A DNA stretch of 64,000 bases from Streptomyces sioyaensis (GTDB lineage: Bacteria; Actinomycetota; Actinomycetes; Streptomycetales; Streptomycetaceae). Where the stretch lies: NCBI RefSeq assembly GCF_004122735.1, contig NZ_SDIF01000008.1, positions 1 to 64,000 of the forward strand, written 5' to 3'. The notes beneath the pieces were generated by a model. It made no database searches. It had not been told where the DNA came from and saw nothing but the letters and a program-made list of their open reading frames with translations. Both the position numbers and the translations under genes were made by a program. Shown piece after piece: positions 55,141-63,321 of this stretch (its first letter is position 1; each line of letters starts with the position of its first letter).

Positions 55141-56409
55141 TCAGTACACCGTGTCCTGCTGGTCCGGGATCACCGAGCCGTCGGGGCGGTGGATCGGGGC
55201 GAGGGTGCCGTCCGGCTGGACGTAGCCGGCGGTCGAGCACGGGTAAGCGTCGGTCTTGCGCTTCTTCGGCTCGATGAACATCGGGTTGATGATCCAGCGG
55301 TGGTCGCTGTTGTCGTACGCCCGGCACATCAGCTCGGTCTTGTTGCGGTTGATGGCCAGGTGGCCGGCGGTGGCATCGCCGACGAACGTCACATCGGTCT
55401 CGGCGTCGCCCGCCGCGAAGGCGGCGCGGTGCGCCGGGTCCTGCTGCTGCCAGGCCTTGGCGCCCTTGACGTGGAAGATCTCCTGGTTGATCCAGCAGCG
55501 CTTGCCGTCCATGTACGTCAGGACCTCACCGTTGGTGTCCTTGACGTCACCGCAGCCCTGGACGCCGGTGGTGAGCCGGCCCTGGCTGACGATGTTGCGG
55601 ATGCCGACGATGTGGTCACGGTCGATGCCCACACCGGGCGCCCAGGCGCGCACCAGCGGCTCGGCGGACGCCGAGACGATGTAGACGTCGAAGCCGGCCT
55701 TCTTGAGGGTGCCGATCAGGTCGCGCTGCTGCTCGTAGTAGCGGATGTATCCGGCCCACTTGTGCGTGCCGACCGTCTGCTCCGTACCGATCGGCGCGGC
55801 GAGGTTCTGCTTGCGCGCCTTGGCGGCGTACGAGGTCAGGGCGTCCGGAGTGTGCCCGGCGAACAGCTGGGTGATCCAGACGTAGGAGGGCACCGTGCGC
55901 CGGTGGTTCCACTCCCCCGCGAACGCGGTCTTGCCGCCGGAGGTCTTCTCGTCGTTGTAGACGTCGAGGATCTCGTCGGTGCAGCCGGTGTCGGTCGAGG
56001 TCGGCAGCGGGTGGCCGGCCGGCACGGAGGTGCCGCAGGCCTTGGTGAGCGCGGCAGCCGCGTCGTCGGTCAGCCACTTGTTGGTGGCCTTCCAGCTGGC
56101 GGGGCGCAGCACCTTGTCGTGCCGCAGCATCCAGGCCAGCGTGGCGTCGGAGATGTCGTTCTTGACGACGGTGTTGTCCCAGTCGAAGGTGGCGACCGGC
56201 CGGGCGCCGTCGGAGCCGGCGCAGCTGCCCCGCTCGTCGATCATTTTCTGCAGCTTGGCACGGTTGTCGCCGTACCAGCCCTTGGTGACGTGGAGGGTGG
56301 GGCACTGACGCGGTGCCGGGCCCGCCGTGGCCGTCTGGGCGGACGCGACGCCGCCTCCCACGACCGCGAGGGCGGCACCCGCTGCCAGCCAACGACGTTT
56401 GGTGAGCAT
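55141..56409 (-). CDS. Secreted HAD-family phosphatase
   Basis: A 422-aa exported phosphatase. A Sec signal covers residues 1-29 (LTKRRWLAAGAALAVVGGGVASA). The HAD nucleophile motif is ATFDWDNTVVKND with D76 and D78; motif II is VYIVSASAEPL, and motif IV is FVGDATAG. Seven or more cysteines suggest extracellular disulphides. It resembles phosphoserine-phosphatase-like secreted enzymes. ATG at 56409 with AGGAG upstream. Possibly phosphate scavenging. Confidence 0.85.
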   Translation of the reverse strand: MLTKRRWLAAGAALAVVGGGVASAQTATAGPAPRQCPTLHVTKGWYGDNRAKLQKMIDERGSCAGSDGARPVATFDWDNTVVKNDISDATLAWMLRHDKVLRPASWKATNKWLTDDAAAALTKACGTSVPAGHPLPTSTDTGCTDEILDVYNDEKTSGGKTAFAGEWNHRRTVPSYVWITQLFAGHTPDALTSYAAKARKQNLAAPIGTEQTVGTHKWAGYIRYYEQQRDLIGTLKKAGFDVYIVSASAEPLVRAWAPGVGIDRDHIVGIRNIVSQGRLTTGVQGCGDVKDTNGEVLTYMDGKRCWINQEIFHVKGAKAWQQQDPAHRAAFAAGDAETDVTFVGDATAGHLAINRNKTELMCRAYDNSDHRWIINPMFIEPKKRKTDAYPCSTAGYVQPDGTLAPIHRPDGSVIPDQQDTVY

Positions 56410-56455
56410 GGAACACACTCCTGTCGAACGAAGAATCGAAGGCGGAGGCTAGCGC

Positions 56456-56491
56456 ATGGCGGCCGGGCGTGGTGCGAAGCCCGGCCGCCAT
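56456..56491 (-). terminator. Terminator of the glnA4 operon
   Basis: A perfect 13-bp stem (56456-56468 with 56479-56491) 31 nt after the SDR stop. Confidence 0.8.
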
Positions 56492-56521
56492 GACGCGGAA
56501 GTGGAGGTGAACAACTAGTGG

Positions 56522-57307
56522 TTACACCGGGGTGACGTACGCACCCGCGATCCCTCCGTCGACCAGGAATTCGGCGGCGTTGACGAACGAGGAGTCGTCG
56601 CTGGCCAGGAAGGCGACCGCGGAGGCGATCTCCTCGGGCTCGGCGAACCGGCCCACCGGGACGTGCACCAGACGGCGTGCGGCGCGCTCGGGGTCCTTGG
56701 CGAACAGCTCCTTGAGCAGCGGGGTGTTGACCGGCCCCGGGCACAGCGCGTTGACCCGGATGCCCTCGCGGGCGAACTGCACGCCCAGTTCACGCGACAT
56801 GGACAGCACGCCGCCCTTGGAGGCGGTGTAGCTGATCTGGGAGGTGGCGGCGCCCATCACGGCCACGAAGGAGGCGGTGTTGATGATGGAGCCCTTGCCC
56901 TGCCGCTGCATGTAGGGCAGCGCGTGCTTGCAGCAGAGGTAGACCGAGGTGAGGTTGACCTCCTGCACGCGCTTCCAGGCGTCCAGGCCGGTGGTGAGGA
57001 TCGAGTCGTCGTCGGGCGGGGAGATGCCGGCGTTGTTGAACGCGATGTCCACCGAGCCGTAGGTGTCGAAGGCGGTCTTGTAGAGCGCCTCGACCTGCTC
57101 GGAGTCGGTCACATCGACCTGGACGAAGGTGCCGCCGACCTCTTCGGCGGCGGCCTTGCCCGCCTTGTCGTCGATGTCGGCGCACACGATGTGGGCGCCC
57201 TCGGAGGCCAGTCGGCGGGCGGTGGCCAGGCCGATGCCGCTGCCGGCTCCGGTGATCACGGCGGTACGGCCGACGAGGCGGCGGCACACTGCGGTCTGGT
57301 CGGTCAC
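56522..57307 (-). CDS. SDR-family alcohol dehydrogenase of the glnA4 cluster
   Basis: A 261-aa classical short-chain dehydrogenase: TGAGSGIG (19-26), NNAG (91-94), Y160-x3-K164. GTG start immediately follows the TAA of the aldehyde dehydrogenase gene. In this context it is the candidate for oxidising the hydroxyl of gamma-glutamylethanolamide to the aldehyde; that role is inferred from position. Confidence 0.9.
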   Translation of the reverse strand: MTDQTAVCRRLVGRTAVITGAGSGIGLATARRLASEGAHIVCADIDDKAGKAAAEEVGGTFVQVDVTDSEQVEALYKTAFDTYGSVDIAFNNAGISPPDDDSILTTGLDAWKRVQEVNLTSVYLCCKHALPYMQRQGKGSIINTASFVAVMGAATSQISYTASKGGVLSMSRELGVQFAREGIRVNALCPGPVNTPLLKELFAKDPERAARRLVHVPVGRFAEPEEIASAVAFLASDDSSFVNAAEFLVDGGIAGAYVTPV

Positions 57308-58684
57308 TTAGCGCTCCTCTGTGCTGATGAAGATGTTCTTGGTCTCGGTGAAGGCGGTCAGCGCGTCCGGTCCCAGTTCACGGCCGAGGCCGGACTGCTT
57401 GAACCCGCCGAAGGGGGTCCAATACCGCACGCTGCTGTGGGAGTTGACGGAGAGGTTGCCGGCCGCCACGCCGCGGGAGACCCGCAGTGCGCGGCCGACG
57501 TCCCGGGTCCACAGCGAGCCGGACAGGCCGTAGTCGGTGGTGTTGGCGATCCGGACCGCGTCGGCCTCGTCGTCGAAGGGCATGACCACCGCGACCGGGC
57601 CGAAGATCTCCTCGACGGCCGTACGGTCCTCGGGGCGGCCCTCCAGGACGGTGGCCGGGTACCAGAAGCCCTTGCCGGCGGGCGCCTCGCCGCGGATGGC
57701 GGCCGGGGCGTCCTCGGGGACGTAGGACCGTACCCGCTCGCGCTGGGCGGCGGAGATCAGCGGGCCCATCTGGGTCGTGGGATCGGCCGGGTCGCCGACG
57801 GTGAACGCCTTGACCGCGGGCTCCAGCAGCTCCATGAAGCGGTCGTACACGGAGCGCTGGACGAGGATGCGGCTGCGGGCGCAGCAGTCCTGGCCGGTGT
57901 TGTCGAGGAAGGAGCCGGGGGCGGCGGCCGCGGCGGCCTCCAGATCGGCGTCGGCGAAGACGATGTTGGGGCTCTTGCCACCGAGTTCGAGGGTGAGCCG
58001 CTTGGTCTGTGCCGCGCAGCGGGCGGCGATCTGCCGGCCGGTCGCGGTGGAGCCGGTGAAGACGACCTTGGCGACGCCGGGGTGGTCGACCAGCGCGGTG
58101 CCGGTGACCGGGCCCTCGCCGGGCAGGACCTGGAAGAGGCCTTCGGGCAGCCCCGCCTCCAGGGCGAGTTCGGCGAGCTCGATCGCGGTGAGCGGGGTGG
58201 TCTCGGCGGGCTTGAGGAGCACCGCGTTGCCGGCCGCGAGCGCGGGGGCGGTGCCCCAGGCGGCGATCGGCATCGGGAAGTTCCAGGGGGCGATCACCGC
58301 GACCACGCCGAGCGGCTCCTGAACGGTGATGTTCAGGCCGCCGGCGACCGGGATCTGGGTGCCGTTCAGGCGCTCCACTCCCCCGGCCGCGTAGTGCAGC
58401 AGATCGCGGACGTTGACCGCTTCCCACCGGGCGTTGCCCAGCGGATGGCCGGCTTCCTTGAGTTCGAGCGCGGCCAGCGGCTCGATATGGGCGTCGACGA
58501 CCTCGGCGAAGCGGCGCAGCAGCCGGGCCCGGTCGCCGGGTGCCACCGCGGCCCAGGACTGCTGGGCGGCGGCGGCCCGGCGGACCGCGGTGTCGACCTC
58601 GGCGGGGGAGGTGGTGGGGACGGTGGCCACCACCTCCTCGGTCGCCGGGTTGAGAATCTTCAGCTCGTGCAGACCAGTGGACAC
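57308..58684 (-). CDS. Aldehyde dehydrogenase of the glnA4 cluster
   Basis: A 458-aa NAD(P)-dependent aldehyde dehydrogenase. E233 in LELGGKSPN and catalytic Cys in GQDCCAR (C267) are both present, along with FTGSTATGR (209-217). In context it would oxidise gamma-glutamyl-aldehyde to the acid, as PuuC does for putrescine. It lies 10 nt after glnA4, in one operon. Confidence 0.93.
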   Translation of the reverse strand: MSTGLHELKILNPATEEVVATVPTTSPAEVDTAVRRAAAAQQSWAAVAPGDRARLLRRFAEVVDAHIEPLAALELKEAGHPLGNARWEAVNVRDLLHYAAGGVERLNGTQIPVAGGLNITVQEPLGVVAVIAPWNFPMPIAAWGTAPALAAGNAVLLKPAETTPLTAIELAELALEAGLPEGLFQVLPGEGPVTGTALVDHPGVAKVVFTGSTATGRQIAARCAAQTKRLTLELGGKSPNIVFADADLEAAAAAAPGSFLDNTGQDCCARSRILVQRSVYDRFMELLEPAVKAFTVGDPADPTTQMGPLISAAQRERVRSYVPEDAPAAIRGEAPAGKGFWYPATVLEGRPEDRTAVEEIFGPVAVVMPFDDEADAVRIANTTDYGLSGSLWTRDVGRALRVSRGVAAGNLSVNSHSSVRYWTPFGGFKQSGLGRELGPDALTAFTETKNIFISTEER

Positions 58685-58694
58685 GGTCGGTTCC

Positions 58695-60062
58695 TCACAT
58701 GCGCTCGAAGGAGCGGAAGCGCTCCCAGTCCGTGACGGCGGCGTCGTAGGCGTCCTGCTCGACGCGGGCCATGTGGCGGTAGTGGTCGACGACCTCGTCG
58801 CCGAAGGCCTCGCGGGCGATCGGGCTGTTCTCCCACAGCTCGGCGGCCTCGCGCAGGGTCGTGGGAACGTGGGCGGCGTCGCCGGTGTAGGCGTTGCCGG
58901 TGGTGGCCTCGGGGAGTTCCAGCTCGTGCTCGATGCCGTACAGGCCGGCCGCGACCATGCCGGCGACCGCGAGATAGGGGTTCACATCCCCGCCGGGCAG
59001 CCGGTTCTCCAGGCGGTGGGCGCGGCCGTGGCCGACCACCCGCAGGGCACAGGTGCGGTTGTCGGGGCCCCAGGCGACGGCGGTGGGCGCGAAGGAACCG
59101 GGGCGGAAGCGCTTGTAGGAGTTGATGTTGGGCGCGTAGAAGAGCGTGAAGTCACGCATCGCGGCGAGCTGGCCCGCCAGGAAGTGCCGCATGGTCTTCG
59201 ACATGCCGTACGGGCCGCTCTCGTCGGCCAGCACCGGCCGGCCGTCCTCGTCCTGCAGCGAGAGGTGGATGTGACAGGAGTTGCCCTCGCGCTCGTCGTA
59301 CTTCGCCATGAAGGTGAGCGACATGCCCTCCTGGGCGGCGATCTCCTTGGCACCGGTCTTGTAGATGCTGTGCTGGTCGCAGGTGGTGAGCGCCTCGTCG
59401 TAGACGAACACGATCTCGTGCTGGCCGAGGTTGCACTCGCCCTTGGCGGACTCGACGGTCATCCCGGCCGCGCCCATCTCGTTGCGGATCCGGCGCAGGA
59501 CGGGCTCGACGCGGCCGGTGCCGAGGACGGAGTAGTCGCCGTTCCACTGGTTGGCGGGGTTCATCTCGCGGTAGCCGCGGGACCAGGCGTCCTCGTAGGA
59601 GTCCTTGAAGAGCATGAATTCCAGCTCGGTACCGGCGTACGCGCTCCAGCCCCGCTCGGCGAGACGGTCGAGCTGACGCCGCAGGATCTGCCGGGGCGAG
59701 GCGGCGACCGGGGAGCGGTCGTGCCAGGCGAGGTCGGCGGTGATCAGCGCGGTGCCGGGGTTCCAGGGGGTGCGGCGCAGGGTGGCGACGTCGCCGTGCA
59801 TGGCGAAGTCGCCGTAGCCGCGTTCCCAGGAGGACATGGCGTAGCCCTCGACCGTGTTGAGGTCGACATCGACGGCGAGGAGGTAGTTGCAGCCCTCCGT
59901 GCCGTGGTCGAGGACGGTGTCGAGGAAATATCGGGCCGCGAACCGCTTGCCCTGGAGTCGGCCTTGCATATCGGTGAAGGCGAGGACGACAGTGTCGATC
60001 TCCCCGGCGTCGACGAGGTCTCTGAGCTCCTCGACGGAGAGTGGGGGCGTGCGGTCTGCCAC
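58695..60062 (-). CDS. glnA4: Gamma-glutamyl-amine ligase of glutamine-synthetase family (GlnA4-type)
   Basis: A 455-aa glutamine-synthetase-like enzyme. GS motifs are ECNLGQHEIVF (metal site), CHIHLSL, and R-ENRLPGGDVNPYLA. GTG at 60062 follows AGGAGG. By cluster position and partners it corresponds to Streptomyces GlnA4, described as gamma-glutamylethanolamide synthetase, and not the ammonia-assimilating GlnA. It diverges from a FadR-type regulator. Confidence 0.85.
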   Translation of the reverse strand: MADRTPPLSVEELRDLVDAGEIDTVVLAFTDMQGRLQGKRFAARYFLDTVLDHGTEGCNYLLAVDVDLNTVEGYAMSSWERGYGDFAMHGDVATLRRTPWNPGTALITADLAWHDRSPVAASPRQILRRQLDRLAERGWSAYAGTELEFMLFKDSYEDAWSRGYREMNPANQWNGDYSVLGTGRVEPVLRRIRNEMGAAGMTVESAKGECNLGQHEIVFVYDEALTTCDQHSIYKTGAKEIAAQEGMSLTFMAKYDEREGNSCHIHLSLQDEDGRPVLADESGPYGMSKTMRHFLAGQLAAMRDFTLFYAPNINSYKRFRPGSFAPTAVAWGPDNRTCALRVVGHGRAHRLENRLPGGDVNPYLAVAGMVAAGLYGIEHELELPEATTGNAYTGDAAHVPTTLREAAELWENSPIAREAFGDEVVDHYRHMARVEQDAYDAAVTDWERFRSFERM

Positions 60063-60135
60063 GGTGTTGCCTCCTGTCACTGCATCCGGAGGTCATAAGG
60101 TAGGCACACGAACCATTGATTGGGAAGGGGTATCG

Positions 60136-60855
60136 ATGGACGGTGCGGCTGACCGACTGGCACCCGTGCTGCGGCCGGTGCGGGCGGGCAACGGCTTCGA
60201 GGAGGCGCTGGAGCAGATACTCCAGATCGTCCGGCTCGGCCTGGTACCCCAGGGCGAGCGGCTGCCCGCGGAGCGGGAGCTGGCGGAGCGGCTGCAGATC
60301 AGCCGGGTCACCCTGCGCGAGGTGCTCAAGGTGCTGCAGGACGAGGGCCTGGTGGAGAGCCGGCGCGGACGCTACGGCGGCACGTTCGTCCGGGTGCGGG
60401 CGGAGAATCCGGGCGAGGCCGAGCTGCGCCGCCGGACCGAGAAGATCGACGTCGAGGACACCCTGCGCTTCCGGGAGGTGCTGGAGGTGGGCGCGGCCGG
60501 GCTGTGCGCCACCCACGGGCTCTCCGACGTGCAGCGAGGCCGGCTGCGGGCGGCGCTCGCGGCGACCCAGGAAGCCCCGCTGGCCGACTACCGCCGGCGC
60601 GACACCCTGCTGCACCTGACGCTCGCCGAGCTGTCCGGCTCGCCCTCGCTGGCGGCGCAGTACGCGGCGGTGCGGGCGAGCGTCAACGATCTGCTGGACT
60701 GCATCCCGCTGCTGGTGCGGAATCTGGAGCACTCCCAGACCCAGCACAGCGCGCTGGTCGAGGCGGTGCTGGAGGGCGACGCGGACGGCGCCCGCGAGGT
60801 GATGCGGGAGCACTGCGCGGGCACCGCGGCCCTGCTGCGCGGCTTCCTGTCATGA
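60136..60855 (+). CDS. FadR-family regulator of the glnA4 cluster
   Basis: A 239-aa GntR/FadR regulator: winged helix at about 20-90 (LPAERELAERLQISRVTLREVLKVLQDEGLVESRRGRYGG) and an all-helical FCD ligand domain. ATG at 60136 follows GGGAAGGGG. A 73-nt gap separates it from divergent glnA4; TAAGGTA at 60096-60102 holds overlapping -10-like hexamers for both directions. Likely ligand: ethanolamine or a metabolite. Confidence 0.88.
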   Translation: MDGAADRLAPVLRPVRAGNGFEEALEQILQIVRLGLVPQGERLPAERELAERLQISRVTLREVLKVLQDEGLVESRRGRYGGTFVRVRAENPGEAELRRRTEKIDVEDTLRFREVLEVGAAGLCATHGLSDVQRGRLRAALAATQEAPLADYRRRDTLLHLTLAELSGSPSLAAQYAAVRASVNDLLDCIPLLVRNLEHSQTQHSALVEAVLEGDADGAREVMREHCAGTAALLRGFLS

Positions 60856-60929
60856 AACTTCCCGTCCCGGGAAACCTGACCGTCACGAGATATTTCCGTC
60901 CAGGTCTTGCGCTCAGCTCTCCTGGGAGC

Positions 60930-60951
60930 AAAGGTATCGCCCCATACCTTT
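60930..60951 (+). promoter_or_regulatory. Inverted repeat AAAGGTAT/ATACCTTT before the permease gene
   Basis: A perfect 8-bp inverted repeat with 6-nt loop in the 166-nt gap between the FadR gene and the permease. It could be a weak terminator (TTT follows) or an operator. Confidence 0.5.
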
Positions 60952-61021
60952 ATTGCGAGGCAGGGAGCGGTTCGTCGGACGCCGTGCCCGCCACGGATTC
61001 TTCAGGCCCCTCGGAGGCGTT

Positions 61022-62575
61022 GTGTCGATCGACAAGCACGCGACGGACCCAGACCAGGAACATCAATCTCCTCAGCTGTCCAGCGATGAAGAGCGCCTCC
61101 ACCAACTCGGTTACGCGCAGGAACTCGCACGCTCCATGTCGGCGTTCTCCAACTTCGCCGTCTCGTTCAGCATCATCTCGGTGCTCTCCGGCTGTCTGAC
61201 GCTGTACGGCTTCGGCATGAACACCGGTGGCCCCGCCCTGATCACCTGGGGCTGGCCGGTGGTCGGCATCATGACCCTGTTCGTGGGCCTGGCGATGGCC
61301 GAGGTCTGCTCCAGCTACCCGACAGCGGGCGGCCTGTACTACTGGGCGGCGAAGCTGGCCCCCTCACGCGGCCCGGCGTGGTCCTGGTTCACCGGCTGGT
61401 TCAACTTCCTCGGCCAGGTCGCGGTGACCGCGGGCGTCGACTTCGGGGCCGCGTCCTTCCTGAACGCGCTGCTGGACCTGCAGTTCGGCTTCACCGCCAC
61501 CCCGGCACACACGATCATGCTGTTCGGAGTGATACTGCTGGCGCACGGCCTGCTGAACACCCTCGGCGTGAAGCTGGTCTCCCTGCTCAACAACGTCAGC
61601 GTGTGGTGGCACGTCTTCGGTGTGCTGGTCATCGTGGGCGCGCTGGTCGTCCTGCCGGCGAAGCACCAGTCCGCCTCCTTCGTCTTCACGCACGTCGTCA
61701 ACAACACCGGCTGGCACTCCAGCCTCTACGTCGGCCTGCTGGGACTGCTGCTCGCGCAGTACACCTTCACCGGCTACGACGCCTCGGCGCACATGACCGA
61801 GGAGACCCACGACGCGGCCAAGGCCGGGCCGCGCGGCATCGTGATGTCGATCCTCGTCTCGCTGGTCGCCGGCTGGATCCTGCTGGTCGGCATCACCTTC
61901 GCCATCCAGAGCTACGACGGCGCGCTGAACAGCAAGACCGGCGTCCCCCCGGCGCAGATCTTCATCGACGCCCTCGGCAGCACCGGCGGCAAGCTGCTCC
62001 TGCTGATCGCCATCGGCGCCCAGTTCTTCTGCGGCATGGCGTCGGTCACCGCCAACTCGCGCATGATCTACGCCTTCTCCCGGGACGGCGCGCTGCCCGG
62101 CTCGCGGCTGTGGCACAGCATCAACAAGCGGACCAAGACCCCGACCAACGCGGTCTGGCTGGCCGCCGGCGGCGCCTTCCTGCTGGGCCTGCCGTACCTG
62201 TGGAACACCACGGCGTACGCGGCCGTCACCTCGATCGCCGTGATCGGCCTGTACATCGCCTACGTCATGCCCATCTTCCTCCGGCTGCTGCAGGGCGACC
62301 GGTTCGAGCGCGGCCCGTGGCACCTCGGCCGCTGGAGCAAGGCCATCGGCACCATCGCCGTCGGATGGACCGTGGTCATCTCCGTCCTGTTCATGCTCCC
62401 GACGAGCAGCCCGGTCACGACGGACACCTTCAACTACACCCCGATCGCCGTCCTCGTCGTCCTCGGCTTCGCCGGCATCTGGTGGCTGGTGTCGGCCCGC
62501 AAGTGGTTCACCGGCCCGAAGGTCCAGGGCTCGGCCGAGGAGCTGGCCGCCATTGAGCACGAACTGGAATTCTGA
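61022..62575 (+). CDS. APC-superfamily amino-acid/amine permease
   Basis: A 517-aa membrane permease with about 12 helices, of the amino acid/choline (eat/PuuP-like) type: AFSNFAVSFSIISVLSG start of helix 1, GLAMAEVCSSYPTAGGLYYW. GTG at 61022 follows GGAGG. It is 13 nt before the amidohydrolase gene. Proposed substrate ethanolamine or similar amine by cluster context. Confidence 0.88.
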   Translation: MSIDKHATDPDQEHQSPQLSSDEERLHQLGYAQELARSMSAFSNFAVSFSIISVLSGCLTLYGFGMNTGGPALITWGWPVVGIMTLFVGLAMAEVCSSYPTAGGLYYWAAKLAPSRGPAWSWFTGWFNFLGQVAVTAGVDFGAASFLNALLDLQFGFTATPAHTIMLFGVILLAHGLLNTLGVKLVSLLNNVSVWWHVFGVLVIVGALVVLPAKHQSASFVFTHVVNNTGWHSSLYVGLLGLLLAQYTFTGYDASAHMTEETHDAAKAGPRGIVMSILVSLVAGWILLVGITFAIQSYDGALNSKTGVPPAQIFIDALGSTGGKLLLLIAIGAQFFCGMASVTANSRMIYAFSRDGALPGSRLWHSINKRTKTPTNAVWLAAGGAFLLGLPYLWNTTAYAAVTSIAVIGLYIAYVMPIFLRLLQGDRFERGPWHLGRWSKAIGTIAVGWTVVISVLFMLPTSSPVTTDTFNYTPIAVLVVLGFAGIWWLVSARKWFTGPKVQGSAEELAAIEHELEF

Positions 62576-62588
62576 AGGGACGGGATCC

Positions 62589-63284
62589 GTGTCCAAGCCT
62601 CTCATCGGCATCAGCACCTACCAGCAGGAAGCCAGCTGGGGGGTCTGGACGCTGCCGGCCGCGCTGGTGCCCGCCGGATATCCGCGGCTGGTGCAGCGCG
62701 CGGGCGGGCTGCCCGTGCTGCTGCCGCCGGGCGATCCGGCGGCAGCCGCCGCGACGGTGGCGCGGCTGGACGCGGTGGTGATCGCCGGCGGCGCGGATGT
62801 GGCACCGGCGCGGTACGGCGCGGAGCCGCACCCCCGCACCGGCCCGCCGTCCCTGGACCGGGACGCCTGGGAACTGGCCCTGATCGAGGCCGCGTTGGCG
62901 GACGGCGTCCCGCTGCTGGGCATCTGCCGCGGCCTCCAGCTGCTGAACGTGGCGCTGGGCGGCACCCTCGTCCAGCACCTCGACGGCCACGCGGGCGCCC
63001 CCGGCGTCTTCGAGCGGCACGACATCAAGCCGGTTCCCGGGACGCTGCTGGGCCGTACGCTGCCCGAGCCGGTCTCCGTGCCGACGTACCACCACCAGGC
63101 CGTGGACCGGCTCGGCCGCGGACTGCTGGCCTCGGCCTACGCGGAGGACGGCACCATCGAGGCCCTGGAGCTGCCGGACGCGCCCGGCTTCACGCTGGCG
63201 GTGCAGTGGCACCCGGAGGCCGGCGACGACACCCGGGTGATGGAAGCCCTGGTGGCGGCGGGCGGGGCGGCCGCCACGGAGTGA
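62589..63284 (+). CDS. PuuD-like gamma-glutamyl hydrolase (class I amidotransferase, C26)
   Basis: A 231-aa peptidase C26/gamma-glutamyl-GABA hydrolase. Cys nucleophile C113 in LLGICRGLQLLN, and H208-P-E210 in VQWHPE form the triad. It would release glutamate from the oxidised gamma-glutamyl product (for ethanolamine, gamma-glutamylglycine). GTG start at 62589, coupled to the permease. Confidence 0.9.
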   Translation: MSKPLIGISTYQQEASWGVWTLPAALVPAGYPRLVQRAGGLPVLLPPGDPAAAAATVARLDAVVIAGGADVAPARYGAEPHPRTGPPSLDRDAWELALIEAALADGVPLLGICRGLQLLNVALGGTLVQHLDGHAGAPGVFERHDIKPVPGTLLGRTLPEPVSVPTYHHQAVDRLGRGLLASAYAEDGTIEALELPDAPGFTLAVQWHPEAGDDTRVMEALVAAGGAAATE

Positions 63285-63321
63285 TCCCGCGGGCGGGGCG
63301 GCCCGCCGGTGCGGGGGCCGC

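Noticed and set aside
60856-60900. GlnR box near the glnA4 cluster
   Set aside because: GAAAC and GTCAC half-sites are present but in the wrong order for the usual GlnR arrangement.
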